From Psychrobacillus sp044762855 (GTDB lineage: Bacteria > Bacillota > Bacilli > Bacillales_A > Planococcaceae): DNA of 64,000 bases. The translations under genes were made by a program, and so were the position numbers. The notes under the pieces were generated by a model that saw only the letters and a list, made by a program, of their open reading frames with translations, did no database searches and was not told where the DNA came from. This document shows positions 16,380-23,874 of this stretch, piece by piece. The DNA is taken from positions 186,001 through 250,000 of the forward strand of contig NZ_JBIWFB010000002.1 in assembly GCF_044762855.1 (NCBI RefSeq), given 5' to 3'. The stretch's first letter is position 1, and every line of letters begins with the position of its first letter.

Positions 16380-16604
16380 TTGTACGATAACAATCAGCAT
16401 CGATCAATATTGACGAACAGAGAACGTCAAATTTTTCAGTTACTAGTAGAAGATAATTCTACAAAAGAAATTTCAATTCAGTTATCAATAAGTGAAAAAA
16501 CGGTAAGAAATCACATTTCTAATACGATACAAAAATTAGGAGTATCCGGCCGATCACAAGCAATTGTGGAACTATTAAGACTAGGTGAACTATCGTTGAA
16601 CTAA
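16380..16604 (+). CDS. gerE: Spore germination/coat transcription regulator GerE
   Basis: A 74-residue stand-alone LuxR-type helix-turn-helix protein, the same length as B. subtilis GerE. LTNRERQIFQLLVEDNSTKEI and SISEKTVRNHISNTIQKLGV are the diagnostic DNA-binding stretches, ending GRSQAIVELLRLGEL. It is the late mother-cell regulator of spore coat genes, acting with sigma-K. TTG start, with ATAGGGGG about 9 bases upstream. It is strong evidence that the host sporulates. Confidence 0.95.
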   Translation: MYDNNQHRSILTNRERQIFQLLVEDNSTKEISIQLSISEKTVRNHISNTIQKLGVSGRSQAIVELLRLGELSLN

Positions 16605-16681
16605 CATGAATCCTTGCCATTTTCCTCAGAACACGTCACAATAATAAATAAGAAGAATTGTTTTGAGGAGTGAAGGTTCAT

Positions 16682-17140
16682 ATGGCAGATGAAATAACAA
16701 ATATGGAACATAATCATGAAGATGTTGCTTTTTTAGAAAAAGAGCTTCGACATATATCAGGTATTATTAAACAAAGAGGCCGTCAAATATTAAATGCCTA
16801 TACAATAACACCACCGCAGTTTGTGGCTCTACAGTGGCTTTTAGAACTTGGAGATATGACAATCGGTGATCTTTCCAATAAAATGTATTTAGCTTTTAGT
16901 ACAACGACTGATTTAATCGATCGTATGGAAAGAAGTGAACTAGTTCAACGGGTTAGAGATGAACAAGACCGTCGTGTTGTGCGTATACATTTACTAGCAG
17001 AAGGCGAACGTATTATTGAAGAGGTTATTGATAAGAGACAGCAATATTTAAAGGAAATCCTCGGACAATTTGACGAAAATGAAGTAGCAAATTTATCGAT
17101 TTTATTAGAAAAATTACATCAAGAGATGAAAAAGAACTGA
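16682..17140 (+). CDS. ysmB: MarR-family transcriptional regulator (YsmB)
   Basis: A 152-residue winged-helix protein. The recognition region reads TIGDLSNKMYLAFSTTTDLIDRMERSELVQRVRDEQDRRVVRIHL, the standard MarR helix-turn-helix and wing with DxRxxxV. It lies between gerE and racE as in B. subtilis. The ATG at 16682 is preferred over a GTG at 16670 that would overlap the GAGGAG ribosome-binding site. The ligand is unknown; possible targets include the palindrome at 15828. Confidence 0.85.
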   Translation: MADEITNMEHNHEDVAFLEKELRHISGIIKQRGRQILNAYTITPPQFVALQWLLELGDMTIGDLSNKMYLAFSTTTDLIDRMERSELVQRVRDEQDRRVVRIHLLAEGERIIEEVIDKRQQYLKEILGQFDENEVANLSILLEKLHQEMKKN

Positions 17141-17149
17141 GGAATTAAC

Positions 17150-17947
17150 GTGAAAGCCCCAATTGGTGTTATAGACTCCGGAGTAGGTGGATTGACAGTC
17201 GCAAAAGAAATAATGCGACATTTACCTAATGAAGAAATAATTTATATAGGAGATACAGCAAGATGTCCGTATGGACCAAGATCAAGTGAAGAAGTACGAA
17301 AATTTACATGGCAACTCGCTACAACACTTGCTAAAATGAACATAAAAATGCTTGTCATCGCTTGTAATACAGCGACGGCAGTAGCGTTGAACTCATTAAG
17401 TAAAAAAATGCCTTTCCCTGTAATTGGTGTTATATTTCCAGGAGCAAGGGCTGCGATTAAAGCAACAAAGAAAAATGAAATCGTAGTGCTAGGTACAAGC
17501 GGTACGATAAAAAGTGGAGCGTATGAAAAGGCGATTGCAGCCTTAAATACATCCAGTAAAGTGATTCCCCTTGCTTGCCCGACGTTCGTTCCACTTGTTG
17601 AAAGTAATGAGTATGAAGGCGAGTTTGCAAGGAATATGGTAATGGAAACTTTATTACCTTTAAAAAACGAACAATTTGATACAGTAATTCTCGGGTGCAC
17701 ACATTATCCATTATTACAAAAGCATATTGAAGAAGCAGTTGGACACAATGTAAAAGTACTTTCCTCTGCCGAAGAGACGGCTCAAGATGTAATGGAATAT
17801 TTAAATTATCATCATATGCATCACCCGATACAAGAGAAAAAAACACCTGTTTTTTATACGACTGGATCAGTGCCGATTTTTAAAACAATTGTGGAAAAGT
17901 GGTTAGAGTTACCGAATGCGGATGTAAGAACAATTTCATTCAAATGA
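17150..17947 (+). CDS. racE: Glutamate racemase
   Basis: Interconverts L- and D-glutamate for peptidoglycan (and poly-gamma-glutamate in some species). The 265-residue protein has GVIDSGVGGLTVAKEI at the N-terminus and both catalytic cysteines, C72 in IACNTATA and C183 in GCTHYP. GTG start preceded by GAGGA, 9 bp after the MarR gene. It occupies the B. subtilis racE position, but gerM, which follows racE there, is absent: rph is next. Confidence 0.95.
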   Translation: MKAPIGVIDSGVGGLTVAKEIMRHLPNEEIIYIGDTARCPYGPRSSEEVRKFTWQLATTLAKMNIKMLVIACNTATAVALNSLSKKMPFPVIGVIFPGARAAIKATKKNEIVVLGTSGTIKSGAYEKAIAALNTSSKVIPLACPTFVPLVESNEYEGEFARNMVMETLLPLKNEQFDTVILGCTHYPLLQKHIEEAVGHNVKVLSSAEETAQDVMEYLNYHHMHHPIQEKKTPVFYTTGSVPIFKTIVEKWLELPNADVRTISFK

Positions 17948-17989
17948 CCCTGTTAGCTTGAAGCGCCTTCAATAACGGGGTCTTCTTTT
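17946..17989 (+). terminator. Intrinsic terminator after racE
   Basis: GACCCTGTTA and TAACGGGGTC pair with one G-U, with an inner TTGAAG/CTTCAA stem, followed by TTCTTTT. Confidence 0.8.
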
Positions 17990-18015
17990 GCGTGAATAGA
18001 CTAAAGGAGAAATAT

Positions 18016-18777
18016 ATGATTAGAACTGACGGAAGAAAAGTAAATGAACTAAGAAATATACAAATAGAAACAGATTATTTAATTCACCCAGAAGGGTCTG
18101 TGTTAATAACGGTTGGACAAACAAAAGTCATTTGTAATGCGACAATTGAAGACCGCGTGCCGCCCTTTTTAAGAGGACAAGGGAAAGGTTGGATTACTGC
18201 TGAGTATTCTATGCTGCCACGCGCAACTGAATCACGTAATCAGAGAGAATCATCTAAAGGAAAAGTGACCGGTCGTACGATGGAAATCCAACGGTTAATT
18301 GGACGAGCGCTTCGTTCGGTAGTCGATTTAGAAGTAATAGGAGAAAAAACGATTTGGATAGATTGTGATGTTATTCAAGCGGATGGTGGTACACGAACTG
18401 CAAGTATTACAGGTGCATTTGTGGCACTAACAATTGCGCTAGGAAAATTATACGAACAAAAACAGTTGGCTTATTTTCCGGTACGTGAATTTTTAGCCGC
18501 AACAAGTGTTGGAGTACTTGAAAACGTTGGTGGCGTACTAGATTTAAATTATGAAGAAGACTCTGCTGCTTCCGTTGATATGAATATCGTCCAAACGGGC
18601 AGTGGTGAATATGTGGAACTGCAAGGTACTGGAGAAGAAGCAACATTTTCTCGGAAACAATTAATGGAGATGTTGGATTTAGGAGAAATCGGTATTAAAC
18701 AATTAATGGACATCCAACATGCGGCTCTAGGTGAATTAGCAACTAAAATTGGTGAGGGAGGTTCTGAAACGGTATGA
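18016..18777 (+). CDS. rph: Ribonuclease PH
   Basis: Phosphorolytic 3'-5' exoribonuclease that trims tRNA 3' ends; 253 residues. The N-terminal RTDGRKVNELR, the GKGWITAEYSMLPRATESRNQRE-type stretch and QADGGTRTASITGA carry the conserved phosphate- and RNA-binding residues. The ATG at 18016 follows AAAGGAGA; an in-frame TTG/GTG further upstream at 17992 overlaps the terminator tail. Its last codons overlap the next gene by 4 bp. Confidence 0.95.
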   Translation: MIRTDGRKVNELRNIQIETDYLIHPEGSVLITVGQTKVICNATIEDRVPPFLRGQGKGWITAEYSMLPRATESRNQRESSKGKVTGRTMEIQRLIGRALRSVVDLEVIGEKTIWIDCDVIQADGGTRTASITGAFVALTIALGKLYEQKQLAYFPVREFLAATSVGVLENVGGVLDLNYEEDSAASVDMNIVQTGSGEYVELQGTGEEATFSRKQLMEMLDLGEIGIKQLMDIQHAALGELATKIGEGGSETV

Positions 18778-19376
18778 AAAAAATAATTATTGCAACGAAA
18801 AATAAAGGTAAAGCAAAAGATTTTGAAGCACTATTTGGCCCACTTGGATACGAAGTACTAACACTCCATGATGTAGCGGAGGATATGGATGTAGAAGAAA
18901 CAGGAACAACATTTGAGGAAAACGCATTGTTAAAAGCAACCGCACTCGCTAACCATTTGCAAACAATGGTCATTGCAGATGACAGTGGTCTTGAGATTGA
19001 TGCACTAGACGGTCGCCCAGGCATTTATTCTGCGAGATATGCAGGGGAAGAGAAGAGTGACGAGGCAAACATCGATAAAGTGCTAGAAGAGCTTAAAGAC
19101 ATCAAAGAATCAGAAAGAACAGCAAGATTTGTTTGTGCGATTGCTGTAGCTTCTCCAAATAGCGAACCATTTACAGTGAGAGGCACTTGTGAAGGTACAA
19201 TAGCGAAAGAAAGAAAAGGCACAAATGGATTTGGATATGATCCAATCTTCTTTGTCCCAGCAGAAAATAAAATGATGGCTGAACTAACAGCAGAAGAAAA
19301 AGGAGCGATTTCCCATCGCGGCAATGCACTCCAATTACTTGCTGTAAATTTAGATGATTTAGTTGGGAAAGCGTAG
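18774..19376 (+). CDS. rdgB: XTP/dITP diphosphatase (RdgB/HAM1)
   Basis: Hydrolyses non-canonical purine nucleoside triphosphates, keeping XTP, ITP and dITP out of nucleic acids. The 200-residue protein opens with IIIATKNKGKAKDF and has ETGTTFEENALLKA, ADDSGLEIDALDGRPGIYSARYAG and TNGFGYDPIFF, the family signatures. Translationally coupled to rph through an ATGA overlap. Equivalent to B. subtilis ysnA. Confidence 0.95.
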   Translation: MKKIIIATKNKGKAKDFEALFGPLGYEVLTLHDVAEDMDVEETGTTFEENALLKATALANHLQTMVIADDSGLEIDALDGRPGIYSARYAGEEKSDEANIDKVLEELKDIKESERTARFVCAIAVASPNSEPFTVRGTCEGTIAKERKGTNGFGYDPIFFVPAENKMMAELTAEEKGAISHRGNALQLLAVNLDDLVGKA

Positions 19377-19384
19377 AGATATCG

Positions 19385-19885
19385 ATGAAGATATTGGTGA
19401 TGAGTGATACGCATCGAGATACGGAGACAATGGAACGTGTGATTGATCATTGGACGGATGTGGATGCAGTAATTCATTGTGGAGATAGCGAATTACCTAC
19501 TTCGTATTTCGAACATAAATCAGTTCATATTGTGCAAGGAAATTGTGATATGGATGGAGCTTTTCCAGAGGAAGTAATTTTACAAATAGAAAATGAAACG
19601 ATATTAATCGTACATGGGCATAGGCACCAAGTGAAAACAACGCTTATGCCACTCAAATATCGTGCAGATGAAGTGCAGGCTTCCGTCGTTTGTTTTGGTC
19701 ATTCGCATTTACTCGGTGCGGAATTACAGAATGACATTTTGTATATTAATCCGGGTAGTTTACATAAGCCACGTGGACGTAAAGATAAAAGCTATGCTAT
19801 TATCGAAAAAGTGGAGCATGCTTGGGATATTTTATATTTTTCTTCTGAGCATGAAATAATAGAAAAAATTAATATAAAAATTTAA
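19385..19885 (+). CDS. ysnB: YfcE/MJ0936-type metallophosphoesterase (YsnB)
   Basis: A 166-residue single-domain phosphoesterase. The di-metal site motifs are all visible: SDTHRD near the N-terminus, HCGDSE, QGNCD, VHGHRH and CFGHSH followed by INPGSLHKPRG. It lies 8 bp after the rdgB stop and ends the rph-rdgB-ysnB unit. Family members hydrolyse phosphodiesters; the physiological substrate is unknown. Confidence 0.9.
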   Translation: MKILVMSDTHRDTETMERVIDHWTDVDAVIHCGDSELPTSYFEHKSVHIVQGNCDMDGAFPEEVILQIENETILIVHGHRHQVKTTLMPLKYRADEVQASVVCFGHSHLLGAELQNDILYINPGSLHKPRGRKDKSYAIIEKVEHAWDILYFSSEHEIIEKINIKI

Positions 19886-19894
19886 TGAATTGTA

Positions 19895-19923
19895 TTGACT
19901 TAACTTAAATAAAGTTATATACT
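19895..19923 (+). promoter_or_regulatory. Promoter of the first tRNA-Arg gene
   Basis: TTGACT (19895-19900) and TATACT (19918-19923) with a 17-bp spacer lie 40 bp before the mature tRNA 5' end. Confidence 0.7.
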
Positions 19924-19962
19924 AAATCTTGTCTTTCCTATCTGTGTGGTGGGGGAGTACTT

Positions 19963-20036
<74 letters not shown>

Positions 20037-20039
20037 TCT

Positions 20040-20137
20040 NNNNNNNNNNNNNNNNNNNNNNNNNNNNNNNNNNNNNNNNNNNNNNNNNNNNNNNNNNNNN
20101 NNNNNNNNNNNNNNNNNNNNNNNNNNNNNNNNNNNNN
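20040..20137. other. Assembly gap (98 Ns) inside a tRNA tandem duplication
   Basis: An uninterrupted run of N. The sequence resuming after it, TGTGTGGTGGGGGAGTACTT plus the tRNA, is the same as the sequence preceding copy 1, so the gap sits within a tandem duplication that short reads could not resolve. Gap length and tRNA copy number are therefore uncertain. Confidence 0.95.
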
Positions 20138-20157
20138 TGTGTGGTGGGGGAGTACTT

Positions 20158-20231
<74 letters not shown>

Positions 20232-20236
20232 TTATG

Positions 20237-20274
20237 AAAAATCCCTTCTAATTGTTAGGTTAGAAGGGATTTTT
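20237..20274 (+). terminator. Intrinsic terminator after tRNA-Arg copy 2
   Basis: AAAAATCCCTTCTAA (20237-20251) and TTAGAAGGGATTTTT (20260-20274) pair perfectly over 15 bp. Confidence 0.88.
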
Positions 20275-20342
20275 AAATGAAATAGTTATATTGGTTCTCC
20301 GTGACAGAAATAAAAAAAGCTTTAAAAAATTTCTTGAAAAGG

Positions 20343-20370
20343 TTGAATTTTAATTAATTTCCTTTATAAT
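20343..20370 (+). promoter_or_regulatory. Promoter of tRNA-Arg copy 3
   Basis: TTGAAT (20343-20348) and TATAAT (20365-20370), 16-bp spacer, about 50 bp before the tRNA. Copy 3 is thus an independent transcription unit. Confidence 0.65.
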
Positions 20371-20421
20371 AAAAAAGAAGGTAATTTTGGTTTTCATACT
20401 AAATATTTCTTCAATACATAT

Positions 20422-20495
<74 letters not shown>

Positions 20496-20524
20496 TCTCT
20501 AGGTTTTATAAAAGCCAACAATAG

Positions 20525-20566
20525 AACGCATCAAATCCTTATTTATCAGGAATTTGATGCGTTTTT
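20525..20566 (+). terminator. Intrinsic terminator after tRNA-Arg copy 3
   Basis: AACGCATCAAAT (20525-20536) and ATTTGATGCGTT (20552-20563) pair perfectly, followed by TTT. Confidence 0.85.
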
Positions 20567-20683
20567 CTTATTGGAAAATTGTCTGTGGTAGGTACTTATT
20601 ATATTGTAGGTAGTTTAAGTATTTACCGATGTGATTGTTTATCTTTCTGTTAAGAAGGGGAACGATTTGTAGGAGGGATACAA

Positions 20684-21157
20684 ATGATAGCAATTACACA
20701 TATAGGTTTATCTGTGCCCGATATTGAAGGGGCTATTAAATGGTATGAAGAAATATTAGATTTTAAGTTGATAGCAGGTCCTTACTCCTTTTATTCAAAA
20801 GATGAAAGTAAGCATAATATGACAAACGATTTGCTCGGAGATAACATTATCAAAATGCGAAATGCTCATATGATATCGGGTAATCAAGTTGGAATAGAAC
20901 TATTTGAATTTCAAGAACCCCGAATAACAAAAAGAAAGATGAATGATTTGGGAGGCTACTTTCATATTTGTTTAATAGCAGATGATATAGAACAGCTAGC
21001 TGAAAAAATAGAAAGCTCCGGTGGGAAAAGACGTAGCGATATATGGAATGTTTGGGAAGGTAAGCCTTATTACTTGGTTTACTGTGAAGATCCATTTGGA
21101 AATATAATTGAACTTTATAATCGAAGTACAGAAATTATGTATGCCAATAAAGATTAA
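20684..21157 (+). CDS. VOC (glyoxalase/bleomycin-resistance fold) family protein
   Basis: A 157-residue vicinal-oxygen-chelate protein. The first half opens THIGLSVPDIEGAIKWYEEILDF and the second contains GGYFHICLIADDIEQLAEKIE and DPFGNIIELYNR, the paired beta-alpha-beta-beta-beta modules with the metal ligands His, His and Glu in the usual places. GTAGGAGGGA precedes the ATG. It sits alone between the tRNA genes and the stress-protein genes. The substrate cannot be deduced. Confidence 0.85.
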   Translation: MIAITHIGLSVPDIEGAIKWYEEILDFKLIAGPYSFYSKDESKHNMTNDLLGDNIIKMRNAHMISGNQVGIELFEFQEPRITKRKMNDLGGYFHICLIADDIEQLAEKIESSGGKRRSDIWNVWEGKPYYLVYCEDPFGNIIELYNRSTEIMYANKD

Positions 21158-21179
21158 TAGGAATCTATGTAATTCATAT

Positions 21180-21204
21180 GTTTATTTCCGTTATTGTTGG
21201 GAAT
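21180..21204 (+). promoter_or_regulatory. Sigma-B-like promoter of KGG gene 1
   Basis: GTTTAT (21180-21185), 13 bp, then GGGAAT (21199-21204), close to the sigma-B consensus GTTTAA-N13/14-GGGTAT. Confidence 0.6.
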
Positions 21205-21258
21205 ATAAAGAATAAGCTTGATTACAAGCTAGAGAAAATTTAGAGGAGGAATTTAATA

Positions 21259-21441
21259 ATGGCTAATAAGCAAAACAATCGCAACAAAAACAGCAACCAA
21301 AATATGACTGTAGAAGAAGCGGGACGCAAAGGCGGAGAAGCTACCTCTAAGACTCATGGTCGCGAATTTTATGAGGAAATCGGCCGTAAAGGTGGAGAGG
21401 CTCGTAGTAAACAGCGTGATAATCAAAAAGACAAGAATTAA
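21259..21441 (+). CDS. KGG-repeat hydrophilic stress protein, short form
   Basis: A 60-residue, very hydrophilic protein with two KGG motifs in VEEAGRKGGEATSK and YEEIGRKGGEARSK, the stress-induced KGG/GsiB-Con-10 type. It shares leader sequence, ribosome-binding site (AGAGGAGGA) and N-terminus with the larger gene 370 bp downstream, so the two are tandem duplicates. Such proteins are general-stress or desiccation/spore-associated and intrinsically disordered; the sigma-B-like promoter supports a general-stress role. Confidence 0.85.
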   Translation: MANKQNNRNKNSNQNMTVEEAGRKGGEATSKTHGREFYEEIGRKGGEARSKQRDNQKDKN

Positions 21442-21481
21442 TTAGTAAAAAGATAAAATTTCTACTTAATTTAAAAACGAT

Positions 21482-21526
21482 AAAAGACAGTCTTTAGTCA
21501 GGGATATCGACTAAAGACTGTCTTTT
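21482..21526 (+). terminator. Intrinsic terminator after KGG gene 1
   Basis: An 18-bp perfect stem from AAAAGACAGTCTTTAGTC (21482-21499) and GACTAAAGACTGTCTTTT (21509-21526), followed by TGTG. The remaining 280 bp to the next gene hold a duplicated promoter/leader and no clear gene. Confidence 0.85.
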
Positions 21527-21730
21527 TGTGTGTAAAAGTAGGGAGAATCTACAATAATAGACTTCCACCAGTAATTAAAAGATATTTGTAATCGGTTGAT
21601 TGTCTTTTTTTCAACTTTATTACTTTAATAGAGAACAATGAGCAATTCGGTTTACTCGCTAAAGTTGACGCCTGTGAAGTCTTACAAAATGAATTTTAAC
21701 TAAACAATAAAGTAAAAAATAAAATAGTAT

Positions 21731-21755
21731 GTTTAGTTATATATAAAGGTGGAAT
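21731..21755 (+). promoter_or_regulatory. Sigma-B-like promoter of KGG gene 2
   Basis: GTTTAG (21731-21736), 13 bp, TGGAAT (21750-21755), the duplicated counterpart of the promoter at 21180. The leader after it can form a hairpin AAGCTTGA/TCAAGCTT before the AGAGGAGG site, also present in weaker form in gene 1. Confidence 0.55.
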
Positions 21756-21810
21756 ATAAAGAGTAAGCTTGATTTCAAGCTTGATAAAAATCTAGAGGAG
21801 GAATTTATTA

Positions 21811-22260
21811 ATGGCTAACAAGCAGAACAATCGCAACAGAAACAATGATGAAAACATGACTGTCGAAGAAGCGGGACGTAAAGGCGGAGAAGCTACCTCT
21901 AAAAATCATGATCGTGAATTTTACGAAGAAATTGGAAGAAAAGGCGGAGAAGCTACCTCCGAAAATCACGACCGAGACTTTTACGAAGAAATTGGTCGGA
22001 AGGGCGGAGAGGCTACCTCGGAAAATCATGACCGAGACTTTTATGAGGAAATCGGTCGTAAGGGTGGAGAGGCAACTTCAGCAAACCATGACCGAGATTT
22101 TTATGAAGAAATTGGATCAAAAGGCGGAGAAGCGCGGAGCAATCAACGCGACAACAACGACAATAATAATGACGATGGTAAAATGAGTAGAGAAGAAGCA
22201 GGACGTAAAGGCGGAGAAGCACGGAGTAGACAACGTAATAACAAAAAAGATAATGATTAA
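21811..22260 (+). CDS. KGG-repeat hydrophilic stress protein, long form (GsiB-like)
   Basis: A 149-residue disordered, highly charged protein. Residues 25-104 are four tandem 20-residue units (GGEATSxNHDRxFYEEIGRK), encoded by 60-bp DNA repeats at 21883-22122, then an Asn/Asp-rich linker and a final EEAGRKGGEARS unit. B. subtilis GsiB has the same 20-residue repeat design and sigma-B control. The upstream paralogue carries only one such unit, so the family has grown by unit duplication. Likely a water-binding protective protein in osmotic or desiccation stress; inferred from family. Confidence 0.88.
   Translation: MANKQNNRNRNNDENMTVEEAGRKGGEATSKNHDREFYEEIGRKGGEATSENHDRDFYEEIGRKGGEATSENHDRDFYEEIGRKGGEATSANHDRDFYEEIGSKGGEARSNQRDNNDNNNDDGKMSREEAGRKGGEARSRQRNNKKDND
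21883..22122 (+). repeat. Four tandem 60-bp coding repeats
   Basis: Each unit encodes GGEATS(K/E/A)NHDR(E/D)FYEEIG(R/S)K. Third-position differences between units show that the expansion is not brand new. Confidence 0.85.
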
Positions 22261-22302
22261 ATAATAGATTAATATATAATGTAATTTAATAAGTTTTATA
22301 AA

Positions 22303-22343
22303 GGACACGCTTTAATCAAAAATCGATTGAAGCGTGTTCTTTT
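22303..22343 (+). terminator. Intrinsic terminator after KGG gene 2
   Basis: GGACACGCTTTAATC (22303-22317) pairs with GATTGAAGCGTGTTC (22325-22339), with G-U pairs, then TTTT. Confidence 0.75.
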
Positions 22344-22521
22344 CTGTTTCCTCTTACTTTGAGTAACCTCGTTTTAGTTAGTATATATAAAGTTCAGTTC
22401 TTCTTTGTTGAATTAATAATAATATTATTATATATTTATTTTTGTTGAAAAAAATCATGAAGTTTATCATATACTATTAAAAGTGTTTTTATATTAGATG
22501 TGAGGAGAAACAGATAAATAA

Positions 22522-23079
22522 ATGAAAAATAAATGCAATGAGACATATATTCAGCAGTTGATCAAATCCACTATGCAAGCTGTCGGAATGGAAGTTGAAT
22601 TGAAACAAGATAACTCTGGCATAAATATGAGTTATAATTTTATTGGTCATTATGTTGGATTTGACGTGAACCGTTTGGTAGAAGCAAGTAAAGAAATGCA
22701 ATTACCGATTTCTCTTGAATTATATATTAAAATAATTACAATGCATGAATTAGGTCATGCGATTGACCGCGATGCATTATTAAATACATTATCGCGGACA
22801 CTCGAGATTTTTGATAAAAAAAATAGTCATTCTTTATATGAGCTTTATAATAATATCGATTTGCTTGCGATGCTTATTGAGGAGCATGAGATGAATATTG
22901 TTTTTGAGGAAACTGCTTGGGAAAATGCCAAGCAACTTAATGTACAATTTAACATTGTGGATGAGGATATGTTTGAAGCTGTAAGAGCACATAGTCTTTC
23001 AACATATAAGAGTTTATATGAAGAAGATTTGCATTTATACGAGGAGCTTGTTGCTTTACAAAATGCACAAATCGCTTAA
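22522..23079 (+). CDS. Putative zincin metalloprotease with HExxH motif
   Basis: A 185-residue acidic protein without signal peptide or membrane span. MHELGHAID near residue 75 matches the zinc-protease HExxH motif. About 40 residues later EEHEMNIVFEETAWENAKQL offers glutamates for a third ligand, as in gluzincins. The rest is helical and not recognised. GAGGAG lies 14 bases before the ATG, a long spacing. It stands alone after the KGG stress genes. It may be a small intracellular protease or only a metal-binding protein. Confidence 0.6.
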   Translation: MKNKCNETYIQQLIKSTMQAVGMEVELKQDNSGINMSYNFIGHYVGFDVNRLVEASKEMQLPISLELYIKIITMHELGHAIDRDALLNTLSRTLEIFDKKNSHSLYELYNNIDLLAMLIEEHEMNIVFEETAWENAKQLNVQFNIVDEDMFEAVRAHSLSTYKSLYEEDLHLYEELVALQNAQIA

Positions 23080-23121
23080 AGGCTATCATTTGAAACATCA
23101 GAAAAGAATTTATTTTAATTG

Positions 23122-23153
23122 CCAACCGGATATTTCTGCTCCGGTTGGTTTTT
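23122..23153 (+). terminator. Terminator between convergent genes
   Basis: CCAACCGGA (23122-23130) and TCCGGTTGG (23140-23148), then TTTTTG. The minus-strand tail is AT-rich but T-poor, so it mainly serves the plus-strand gene. Confidence 0.8.
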
Positions 23154-23154
23154 G

Positions 23155-23874
23155 TTATTTGAAGAAATGTAACCAAGCTTCATGAATACCTCCTGCGAAA
23201 TGCTGGGACGCTCGATAAAGAAGTGGATGGTCATTCATATCGATTAGTTCACTCTGTGCATTTCCAACTATGACAGAAGGGTAGCCACGGGAGAGCATGT
23301 CTAAATCATTTCCAGAATCTCCTGCAACGAGAACTTGAACATCCTTATCAAAATAATTGTGAAGAGCATATACTAATGCTTCACCTTTACCGCTATTGGG
23401 AGGAAGTATATCCACATCACGATTAGAACTAAAGATGAATTTATGAGGAATATTCTCCTCATATAATGTTTTTTTAAACTCATTTACTACTTCCACATTC
23501 TCATAGACTGTAAACGAAATACGCTTATCATTTGGAAGAACCTGTCTCTTAAGAGGCGGGAATTTATGGGCGATCTGATTAATTTTTTGGGGATACCAAC
23601 TCTTTTGGACTTTATTGGTCCACACCTGATCTTCTATTAAATTGTGTGATGTATAAATGGCAGTCCCGACATCTGTAATAAGAATATCTGGTGGTGGTAA
23701 ATTTTCCTCTGCCATTAAGGTAGAAGCAGAGGCTAAATGTCTACCAGTAATATATATAACTCCTACATCAAGCGCTAATTGCTTATAGTAGAATTGTAAT
23801 TTTTGAAGTGCGCCGCTATCCCCAACTAGTGTACCATCTAAATCAGTTGCTAACACGAAAGATTTTTTTCTCAT
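23155..23874 (-). CDS. HAD phosphatase of the sucrose-phosphate phosphatase family
   Basis: A 239-residue HAD enzyme of the S6PP/Cof type. Motif I ATDLDGTLVGD, motif II VIYITGR, and motif IV AGDSGNDLDML are intact, and the cap carries NKRISFTVYE-type and SSNRDVDILPPNSGKGEAL sequence typical of sucrose-6F-phosphate phosphohydrolases. It starts inside the 3' end of the preceding glycosyltransferase gene (32-bp overlap), so the pair is translated together. The likely job is dephosphorylating the sugar-phosphate made by that enzyme; the exact disaccharide is unproven. Confidence 0.85.
   Translation of the reverse strand: MRKKSFVLATDLDGTLVGDSGALQKLQFYYKQLALDVGVIYITGRHLASASTLMAEENLPPPDILITDVGTAIYTSHNLIEDQVWTNKVQKSWYPQKINQIAHKFPPLKRQVLPNDKRISFTVYENVEVVNEFKKTLYEENIPHKFIFSSNRDVDILPPNSGKGEALVYALHNYFDKDVQVLVAGDSGNDLDMLSRGYPSVIVGNAQSELIDMNDHPLLYRASQHFAGGIHEAWLHFFK

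Noticed and set aside
21600..21700. Possible gene remnant between the KGG genes (frame ending LLAKVDACEVLQNEF)
   Set aside because: About 35 codons, no start codon or ribosome-binding site, and no recognised homologue; could be chance.
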